Of a stretch of 7,677 nucleotides of DNA, positions 1 to 6,500 are shown one piece after another (within the stretch, counting starts at the first letter, position 1; each line of letters starts with the position of its first letter). Origin of the DNA: Chlamydiota bacterium (GTDB lineage: Bacteria > Chlamydiota > Chlamydiia > Chlamydiales > Rhabdochlamydiaceae); NCBI GenBank assembly GCA_016866585.1, contig VGMB01000067.1:1-7677 (forward strand), read 5' to 3'. Both the position numbers and the translations under genes were made by a program. The notes beneath the pieces are model-generated. The model searched no databases, was not told where the DNA came from, and saw only the letters and a program-made list of their open reading frames with translations.

Positions 1-183
1 AAGCTTAACATCTCCCCACAAGATCTTCCAAAGCCTGCAACGACACCTCTAGAAATCCTCATGGATCCAGAGCAAATGCTCCACTTCCATGAACAATCAG
101 AAGTCAAACATGCTGAAGCTCTCTCGAAACTAGTTTTAGAGAAAGCTGCCGATTACATTGTGCAAAATTCTCAAAAAGCGTAA
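1..183 (+). CDS. tig: Trigger factor, C-terminal end (5' part outside window)
   Basis: Frame 1 is open from the first base to the TAA at 181-183 and encodes 60 residues. The tail is helical and charged (HAEALSKLVLEKAADYIVQN near its end), as expected for the C-terminal substrate-binding arm of trigger factor, the ribosome-associated peptidyl-prolyl isomerase and chaperone that meets nascent chains at the exit tunnel. The fragment is too short to show the ribosome-binding or isomerase domains, so the name rests mostly on position: tig lies directly upstream of clpP and clpX in chlamydiae and many other bacteria. The 112-base gap and the hairpin that follow suggest tig may end its own transcript before clpP. 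Confidence 0.75.
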   Translation, partial: KLNISPQDLPKPATTPLEILMDPEQMLHFHEQSEVKHAEALSKLVLEKAADYIVQNSQKA

Positions 184-193
184 AGATTATCTA

Positions 194-234
194 ATTGCTT
201 GCTGGACTTGAAATATTTAGTCCAAGCAAGCAAT
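194..234 (+). terminator. Long hairpin between tig and clpP, possible terminator or attenuator
   Basis: The arm at 194-208 (ATTGCTTGCTGGACT) pairs with 219-234 along 15 base pairs, interrupted only by one bulged A in the right arm. The loop is the AT-rich stretch 209-218. The stem is long and stable and starts 11 bases after the tig stop, which fits a 3'-end hairpin. No proper T-run follows (the next bases are ATGTGTATTTAC), so efficient intrinsic termination is doubtful. It could instead protect the tig mRNA end, be a processing site, or partly attenuate read-through into clpP. Confidence 0.6.
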
Positions 235-236
235 AT
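208..236 (+). promoter_or_regulatory. Possible sigma-70-type promoter for clpP-clpX
   Basis: TTGAAA at 208-213 is followed after 17 bases by CAATAT at 231-236, a tolerable -35/-10 pair about 60 bases before the clpP start. It lies inside the tig-clpP hairpin, so base pairing rather than promoter function may explain part of the match. No better-spaced pair was seen in 184-295. The call is tentative. Confidence 0.25.
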
Positions 237-295
237 GTGTATTTACGATATCTATTATTTTAATGAGAACTCTATAAAAACAGGAAGGGCACTGC

Positions 296-889
296 ATGTA
301 TTCCATACCATATGTTGTAGAAGATACAGGTCGCGGCGAAAGAGCGATGGACATTTATTCTCGCCTTCTCAAAGACCGCATTGTTTTCATCGGCACTGAA
401 ATTAACGATCAAGTTGCAAACACCGTCATAGCCCAGCTTCTTTTCTTACGAGCAGAAGACCCCAAGAAAGATGTAAACCTTTACATCAACTCTCCAGGTG
501 GACTCATAACTGCAGGTCTTGCAATATTCGACACCATGAGATTTATGGGATATGATATCAATACATATTGCCTAGGACAAGCAGCCTCTATGGGAGCTCT
601 ACTCCTTGCAGCTGGCACCAAAGGAAAAAGATTCGCACTTCCAAACAGCAGGATCATGATCCACCAGCCAAGCGGCGGAGTTACAGGCACATCCTCGGAT
701 ATCGCTCTCCAAGCCAAAGAGATCCTTGTTTTAAAGCAAATGTGCGCTTCTATTCTATCGCAAGCGACAAATCACCCTATAAATAAGATACTTGAAGATT
801 CAGAAAGAGACTACTTTATGAATCCTGAAGAAGCAGTGGCTTATGGCCTTATTGATAAAATTGCAGTACAACCAACGAAAAACTCTTAA
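296..889 (+). CDS. clpP: ATP-dependent Clp protease proteolytic subunit (chlamydial ClpP2 type)
   Basis: This is the serine-protease subunit of the cytosolic Clp protease. Fourteen subunits form a barrel that cuts proteins threaded in by ClpX or another Clp ATPase. The 197 residues cover the whole family. The catalytic triad is intact: Ser98 in GQAASMGA, His123 in MIHQPSGG and Asp172 in SERDYF. The oxyanion-strand motif NSPGG is at 65-69. The start at 296 is supported by AGGAAGG at 282-288, seven bases upstream, and by the N-terminal PYVVEDTGRGERAMDIYSRL, which matches chlamydial ClpP2 as I recall it. There is only a very short N-terminal extension compared with the E. coli propeptide. clpX follows after 26 bases, so the two are probably co-transcribed. 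Chlamydiae carry a second clpP elsewhere, and the position beside clpX identifies this copy as the ClpP2 type. Confidence 0.97.
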   Translation: MYSIPYVVEDTGRGERAMDIYSRLLKDRIVFIGTEINDQVANTVIAQLLFLRAEDPKKDVNLYINSPGGLITAGLAIFDTMRFMGYDINTYCLGQAASMGALLLAAGTKGKRFALPNSRIMIHQPSGGVTGTSSDIALQAKEILVLKQMCASILSQATNHPINKILEDSERDYFMNPEEAVAYGLIDKIAVQPTKNS

Positions 890-915
890 TCCTTTCAAGC
901 AACAAACGTGAGTTT

Positions 916-2136
916 ATGACGAAAAAAAACAAAGAACAGCCAACATGCTCATTTTGCGGAAGACCAGAAGAAGCAGTGGAAAAACTCATCTCCGGTCCTG
1001 AATCATTTATTTGTGATAAATGTGTAAAATTATGCATGGAGATTGTTGAAAAAAAACCTATTCATCATGAGCTCAAACTTTTAAAGCCAAAAGAGATCAA
1101 AGCAGCTCTTGATGAATATGTAATTGGCCAAGAAAAGGCAAAAAAAACAATATCTGTCGCTGTGTATAATCACTATAAGAGAATACGCAATATAAGTAAG
1201 ACTGGCAGCGTTGAGTACAGCAAATCTAACGTCATGTTACTTGGCCCTACAGGCTCTGGTAAGACCTTGATCGCCAGAACACTGGCTCAAGTGCTAGACG
1301 TTCCCTTTGCCATCGCAGACGCCACTACGCTTACTGAGGCAGGATATGTCGGGGAAGATGTGGAGAATATCATTCTTAGACTAGTCCAAGCCGCCGACTA
1401 CGATATCGCAAGAGCTGAAACAGGCATCATCTATGTCGATGAGATCGACAAAATCCGTAAAACGACAGGCAATGTCTCGATCACTCGCGACGTATCTGGC
1501 GAAGGTGTGCAACAAGCCCTTCTAAAAATCGTTGAAGGTACCATCGCAAACGTACCTCCAAAAGGGGGAAGAAAACATCCCAACCAAGAGTACATCCGTG
1601 TTAATACAGAGAACATCCTCTTTATTGTAGGTGGAGCCTTTGTTCACCTAGATAAAATGATTGCAAAAAGACTCGGTAAGACAACGATTGGATTCGATGC
1701 GACAGAAGACAGGTCTTACGACATCCATGAGACTAACTATCTACTTTCCAAAGTAGAACCTGAAGATCTTATTGAATTTGGAATGATCCCTGAGTTTGTC
1801 GGTAGGTTCAATAGTATCGCTAACTGCAATGAACTAACAACAGATGACCTGGTAGAAATATTAACCAAGCCTAAAAACGCAATCACCAAACAATACCAAC
1901 AGCTCTTTAAAGAAGAGAATGTAGGTCTGTCTTTCTCAGAAGATGCTTTAAAAGCAATGGCAGAAAAAGCTAAGCAAACAGGAACAGGAGCTAGAGCTTT
2001 ACGCATGATCGTTGAAGGCCTACTTTTAGACCTTATGTTTGACGTACCTTCAGATCCTGACATTGAAGAAATACTCATTGAAAAAGAATGCATCACAGAG
2101 AAAAAACCGCCTATTATAAAAAAACGGTCCTCATAA
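916..2136 (+). CDS. clpX: ATP-dependent Clp protease ATP-binding subunit ClpX
   Basis: ClpX is the hexameric AAA+ unfoldase that recognises tagged proteins, unfolds them and feeds them into ClpP. The N-terminal zinc-binding domain is complete, with Cys11, Cys14, Cys33 and Cys36. The AAA+ core has Walker A GPTGSGKT at 110-117, the pore loop GYVG at 143-146, Walker B with VDEID at 174-178, the RKH pore loop at 219-221, the ClpP-docking IGF tripeptide at 258-260, the arginine finger in GRF (Arg297) and sensor 2 in GARALR (Arg360). The 406 residues are slightly fewer than in E. coli, and motifs sit about ten residues earlier from the RKH loop on. The C-terminus ends in a basic tail. The ribosome-binding site is weak (GTGAG at 908-912, only three bases before ATG), which suggests translational coupling to clpP. 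An intrinsic terminator follows. Confidence 0.98.
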   Translation: MTKKNKEQPTCSFCGRPEEAVEKLISGPESFICDKCVKLCMEIVEKKPIHHELKLLKPKEIKAALDEYVIGQEKAKKTISVAVYNHYKRIRNISKTGSVEYSKSNVMLLGPTGSGKTLIARTLAQVLDVPFAIADATTLTEAGYVGEDVENIILRLVQAADYDIARAETGIIYVDEIDKIRKTTGNVSITRDVSGEGVQQALLKIVEGTIANVPPKGGRKHPNQEYIRVNTENILFIVGGAFVHLDKMIAKRLGKTTIGFDATEDRSYDIHETNYLLSKVEPEDLIEFGMIPEFVGRFNSIANCNELTTDDLVEILTKPKNAITKQYQQLFKEENVGLSFSEDALKAMAEKAKQTGTGARALRMIVEGLLLDLMFDVPSDPDIEEILIEKECITEKKPPIIKKRSS

Positions 2137-2147
2137 ATATCTTTTGA

Positions 2148-2179
2148 CCAGGGAAAATTTTATTATTTTCCCTGGTTTT
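2148..2179 (+). terminator. Intrinsic terminator of the clpP-clpX operon
   Basis: CCAGGGAAAAT at 2148-2158 pairs perfectly with ATTTTCCCTGG at 2165-2175 around a six-base loop, followed by TTTT at 2176-2179. The stem begins 12 bases after the clpX stop. The T-run is short, but the stem is perfect and can extend outward by an A-T pair. This marks the end of the conserved operon. Confidence 0.85.
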
Positions 2180-2235
2180 CAAAAAAATACCCACAAATAA
2201 TTCAATTTAAATTTAGATGTAAAAATAAAACATTA

Positions 2236-2263
2236 TTTACATAAAAACACAATCTAATAATAT
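2236..2263 (+). promoter_or_regulatory. Possible second, upstream promoter
   Basis: TTTACA at 2236-2241 and TAATAT at 2258-2263 are spaced by 16 bases. The -35 matches consensus at five of six positions and the -10 at four of six. In DNA this AT-rich such matches arise easily, so the call is weak. Confidence 0.25.
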
Positions 2264-2289
2264 ATGATAATAACAAAAAATCATTTCAC

Positions 2290-2318
2290 TTGTAATTACC
2301 CGCAAATGCATCTATAAT
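2290..2318 (+). promoter_or_regulatory. Sigma-70-type promoter for the LRR gene
   Basis: TTGTAA at 2290-2295 and a perfect TATAAT at 2313-2318 are separated by the optimal 17 bases. Transcription would start near 2325, giving a leader of about 30 bases before the ATG at 2354. Together with the terminator upstream, this indicates that the downstream gene is transcribed independently of clpP-clpX. Confidence 0.65.
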
Positions 2319-2353
2319 TATTCAAGGATTAGTATTTAACACTAGGGAATACA

Positions 2354-3454
2354 ATGAGTATACAAATTCCTTCACTACAATCTCTAGCACGCACGGTAGT
2401 GTTAAATAATCTTGAAAAAGAGACTGAAACCTACTATCAAGGTAAAACTGTATCTACAGTAAACACTCATTCGTTTTCACAACCATCAATACTGAGCAGA
2501 ATGTACACCTATTTGATGTCAGGACAGGAAAGGGTATCTCCTCAAGAGCATCTACTTAACGCAATACCCTCTTCTTTACTTTTAGAAGACAGTAATATAA
2601 CACCGAGACTTCTTGTTGCCATTGAAAAGGCTGAACCGGAACTTTATGATGATAATAGATGGAAATTATTATTTGAAAATAAATGGCCCTCTTTAAAGAA
2701 ACCTGAGTTTTCTAGTTTCAGAAGCGCTTATATAATTCAGTCCCTCCTCTCATCTCTAGAAAAAGCGAATTACGATGCTAAAAGAATTCCTATAAAAGAC
2801 CTTGCATTTTTCACAGAAAATGCATCTTTATGTGATGGTTTTGAAATATTAGACTATTCATATAGAGTAGATTCAAAATTCTTAAGTAGCATGATTAATT
2901 ATACAACAAATATAAAAGCGATAAACTTTCGCTTTTTTTTAGAAATTTCACAAGACACTTTGGAAGGGTTTATTAAAAAAAATCCCCAATTAGAATCCCT
3001 CCATATTTCATATCGTCCTTTAAATGCTAAAATTTTGTCTGCCCTTTCTAAGTATTGCAAATGCTTGAAAAGCATACGTCTTTCATCCCTTGATGATGTA
3101 AATGTAAATCATTTAAAATCACTATTTAGAGCAAATCCTAATATAACAGATTTAATTATTGGTGATTGTAATGACCTAAATGATGAGAGCTTTAAAGATC
3201 TGGTGCATTTACTACCAAATTTAAAAAATCTTAGACTATATTTTTCTGAACAACTCACTCCTGCAATCTTAGAACCTCTCTTTAGTAATAACAGAATAAT
3301 GGAAAGCATAACACTAGAAAGATGTACTGGATTTAATGATGATCTAATTACTAACACTAAAAATGAATATCCATTGCAAAAATTAAGAATTATAGAAGGA
3401 TCCCTTTCAACAGAGGGCGCAAAAAAGCTCTTCGCTAAATTCAAATTACAATAA
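2354..3454 (+). CDS. Leucine-rich-repeat protein with possible F-box-like segment
   Basis: The 366 residues form a soluble protein without signal peptide or membrane segment. From about residue 200 to 360 there are roughly six 26-residue repeats of the AMN1/FBXL type, e.g. NPNITDLIIGDCNDLND at 261-277 and LPNLKNLRLYFSEQLTP at 287-303. Each has a helix, then L..L.L..C..L.D. Residues 68-113 (starting LNAIPSSLLLED, ending in a WKLLFENKWPSL segment at 103-114) resemble an F-box, especially the Trp-x-x-Leu-Phe end. That part is less certain than the repeats. F-box/LRR proteins in eukaryotes recruit substrates to SCF ubiquitin ligases through Skp1. Amoeba-associated chlamydiae are known to carry expanded F-box, BTB and LRR families, thought to act in the host. 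A secreted ubiquitin-pathway mimic is therefore plausible, but secretion is not visible in the sequence. The start is supported by AGGGA at 2344-2348 and the promoter just upstream. Confidence 0.85.
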   Translation: MSIQIPSLQSLARTVVLNNLEKETETYYQGKTVSTVNTHSFSQPSILSRMYTYLMSGQERVSPQEHLLNAIPSSLLLEDSNITPRLLVAIEKAEPELYDDNRWKLLFENKWPSLKKPEFSSFRSAYIIQSLLSSLEKANYDAKRIPIKDLAFFTENASLCDGFEILDYSYRVDSKFLSSMINYTTNIKAINFRFFLEISQDTLEGFIKKNPQLESLHISYRPLNAKILSALSKYCKCLKSIRLSSLDDVNVNHLKSLFRANPNITDLIIGDCNDLNDESFKDLVHLLPNLKNLRLYFSEQLTPAILEPLFSNNRIMESITLERCTGFNDDLITNTKNEYPLQKLRIIEGSLSTEGAKKLFAKFKLQ

Positions 3455-3532
3455 AAAAAATTTAAAATTAAAGCTTTTACTAAATTTTATTTTTATTTAT
3501 TTAAAAGATAGATGAAAATAAAAGGTACAATT
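3455..3532. other. Short AT-rich spacer between the LRR gene and the giant gene
   Basis: These 78 bases are almost pure A and T. No terminator hairpin was found after the LRR stop codon, so read-through into the next gene is likely. A poor promoter match, TTTACT at 3476-3481 with TATTTA at 3498-3503 (spacer 16), is present but would be expected by chance in such DNA. Confidence 0.5.
3521..3525 (+). promoter_or_regulatory. Ribosome-binding site that decides the giant gene's start
   Basis: AAAGG at 3521-3525 stands seven bases before the ATG at 3533. The other in-frame ATG, at 3512, directly follows an in-frame TAG (3509-3511) and has no good Shine-Dalgarno sequence. The start at 3533 is therefore preferred. 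The alternative would add seven residues (MKIKGTI). Confidence 0.6.
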
Positions 3533-6500
3533 ATGTCTTCAGGTCCGGATGAAGTTTCTAAAAGCCGATATTTTAAAATAGAGTATCAAGAAACGAAAGA
3601 CAAGACCTCCGTTTTAAGAACCCGAACAATCAAAGTCAAAGGAACAGACAGTCAACTAACCTCAGAAAACGTAAAAAAGATCTTTGAAGATAATACGGAA
3701 CTACTTAAACATCTTGCTGCACCTAGCAAAAAAATTAGCGAATGGTCTGTTAGTCATGAAGGAAAACTATCACCAGAAACCACAGAGAGTAAAGTCTCCT
3801 CAATAGCAGGGGGGAAAATTGCTATTGTTAAAGCGAAAGAATTGGCTATATTACCCTCTGATCTAAACCAAAACATCAAAAATTTAACTTCTGTTAAAGA
3901 GCCTACCTGGACTTCCTGGTTTTTATCTTTCTTCCCTAAATGGGCCAAAAATAAAGAAGAAAGCGAAATTTATGATCTTTTTAATATTGATAATACATAT
4001 GAAAGTTTTACTGAAACACTCAAAACTCTTGAAGATTGTTGTCCTGATGATGATAACCTTTTAAAACCCAAAATAAAAGACGCATTAGAGAACTCTTACC
4101 GAATAAAAGAAGCATTTTCGAATAAAAAATTTGCAACCGTATTGCCTTTTCTTATAAGGGATATAATTTCTGATTTAACGAATGGTGAAGAAAATGAAAT
4201 TATTATTCCTATACAAAATTCTATTAACGGCCAGCCGATACCTTCATTTTTAATTATCAAATCTGAAAAAATCAAATCTAGAGAAGGAACCGAATTCTAT
4301 CAGTACAGTATAACAAAAGTAGGAAATGTTAAAGAAGGATCTGATGACCTAGATAAAGTGCAAGTGATAAGAAGCTTTATTTGTAATGAGCGTATGTTTC
4401 ATACACTACTTCAGATGTCATTTCAGAATCAAAAAGAAATTCAATCTATTGAAAAACCTACGGAAACGACATCTAAGACAACAAAAATTGATGAAATCAT
4501 TGATGATCTCATCAAAAACAATAGTACGGAAATAAGAGAAAGTCCCATCTCATCAAAAAACGCCTTTAGCAAACCAAAAACAGATCCTTTGAACTTATGC
4601 TTACTATTGGGAAAATTAAGCACTGATGAAATGCCCTCCAAATTACGCACTGATATCAAATCTCTTGAAAAAAGTAGACGTAAAATCGACTCATACCTTG
4701 AATCAGCCTCATTTATTAAAGACCTAGATAGAGCATGTAAAATTCCTCCTGTTACAGCACAACCTATCGTCACTGCTTCAGAGCAAAAAAGTGAGCTAGA
4801 ATCTCCCCAAAAATCTGAAGCATCTGAGTCATGGGGTTGGGGTTTAATTAAATCTCTCGGCACAAGAATCGCATCTATTTGGTCCACTAAGTCTGAGGAT
4901 AGAAATACTGATTCTTCACAATCCACAGCATCAATGCAAGAATCTCAAACTGTTCAAAGCTATAAAAAAGAAATTTCTGAATACCTTAATAAATCCTCTT
5001 CAGATCTTAAAGAAAATACTGCGCGGCCTGTAGATCATCAGCTGCAAAATTTATTTGATGAAATTATGAAGGCTAAGAAAACAATAGAGGATTTTGAAAA
5101 ACTCAAAGAAGCCTCTGTAGAATATATTAAATCTAAGCTAGGGAACATTAGCCAACCTACAAAAGATGAAATCCGCACACTTCTAGAAATTGAAGAAGGT
5201 GTAGAAATAACCAGCATTATAGATTCTTTACAGGATACACAAAAAATTAATGAAATTCATCAAAAAGTATTAAATGATCAAATAAGAACTATAGAAGATG
5301 AACTATCTAAAATAGAACAAAGATCAAAAGGCTTAAATAAACCAGATCTCCTATTCAAATTCGTAAGTAAACTGGCTGAGAAATTCATCAGAATAAGCAC
5401 CAAACTTTCTGATAAAGAACTAGATAAAATGGCACTAAATTTTGATTCTAAGCTTCTCTCATTAGAATCAAAACTCACTAAGGCGTATGGCAAAGAAATA
5501 GCCCAAGAATTTGTTTTTTCAATACGTGAAAAGGTTACTAATAGAATAAATGGAGCAAAAAAGAGACTTTTGGAACAACAAAATAATGAAATTATTAATA
5601 ACCTTGGAGCAAAAGAAGTATCATCCCTGCCAAAACTTAGAATTATGCTACCAACGACATCAACAAGCGAAACAACGACATCAAAAGAGACTCCTTCTCA
5701 AAAAACCACAAAAAAACTTCCTTCTGAATTCCTGACAGCACTCTCTCAAATAAAAAAAATTTTTAATAATCCAGTTATTTCTGAAGAAACTCAAAAGAAA
5801 ATCGATGGCTTAAAAAATGCTTTACACGAAGCTAAATTTTCTAATTCTGATGAGCAAATTATAGACAACCTTGAAAAAGCATTAGACTCTGTTATTAAAG
5901 ATTCCGAAGCGCTTTTTTTTACTTCCTTTAAAGATTTAACTCTTATTCCCATGTATCTTCCTCAAAAAGAGGATGATGTTAAGAAAAGATTGAAAGAACT
6001 GCATGATAATAAAAAAGGAGAATTTACGTCTTCGATAGCCCAATTAGAAGAGCTTGTTAAAAATGCTGATAACTTGATCAAAAGCGAAAATTTCTCTTTT
6101 GCTAGAATGCAATTAGATGCAATTCTTGCAAGTTTCCCTGATAACTCGAGCTCAGAATTATTGCAATCTATGCCATTTGAACAAATCCAAAAATTGGTAA
6201 AAATATCGATTGAGGCTCAAGAAAAGCTTTTAGAGACAAGGTTAAGAATTAAAGATCCTCTTCCTACTATAACTGAGTATAATTCACTAAAAAATGTAGT
6301 ATGCCTAACGGATTATTTAGCTTATAGACTAAATTGCGGATTAGAAAAAAGCAACAACTCCGATACGCTAACCCCTGCTCTAAACTCAATACAAACCATT
6401 GAGTTGTTGATAGAATATGATCAGCCTTACGATGTACTGGCATCCCAATTGGTGTTAAATCTTCTAAAATACCCGTCAAAAAATGAATTTTTAAATGACT

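Larger units (their letters stand above)
2180..2353. other. AT-rich intergenic region upstream of the LRR gene
   Basis: This stretch is strongly AT-rich and holds no credible reading frame. It contains one strong and one weaker promoter candidate, listed separately, and the ribosome-binding site AGGGA at 2344-2348. No RNA gene, long repeat or attachment-site-like sequence was seen. Confidence 0.7.

Noticed and set aside
1..6. AAGCTT (a HindIII site) exactly at the window start, with another at 3471-3476
   Set aside because: Probably a chance or cloning boundary. It says nothing about biology.
199..399. A 66-codon forward frame covering the tig-clpP spacer and the start of clpP
   Set aside because: It overlaps the conserved beginning of clpP in another frame, has no ribosome-binding site, and its first codons lie inside the hairpin.
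481..717. A 78-codon reverse frame within clpP
   Set aside because: It is a shadow of the clpP coding sequence, with composition dictated by the opposite strand.
1737..2096. A 119-codon reverse frame within clpX
   Set aside because: It lies entirely antisense to a complete, conserved clpX and resembles no family.
3109..3444. A 111-codon reverse frame within the LRR gene
   Set aside because: It is antisense to the leucine-rich repeats. Its hydrophobic look comes from reverse-reading Leu- and Asn-rich codons.
4441..4926. A 161-codon reverse frame with a hydrophobic end
   Set aside because: It is antisense to the giant open frame, which runs uninterrupted through this region. The Ser/Leu-rich product has no recognisable motif.
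5550..5735. A 61-codon forward frame
   Set aside because: It is an alternative frame of the giant gene's helical and linker region, with Lys/Gln-rich low-complexity content and no own ribosome-binding site.
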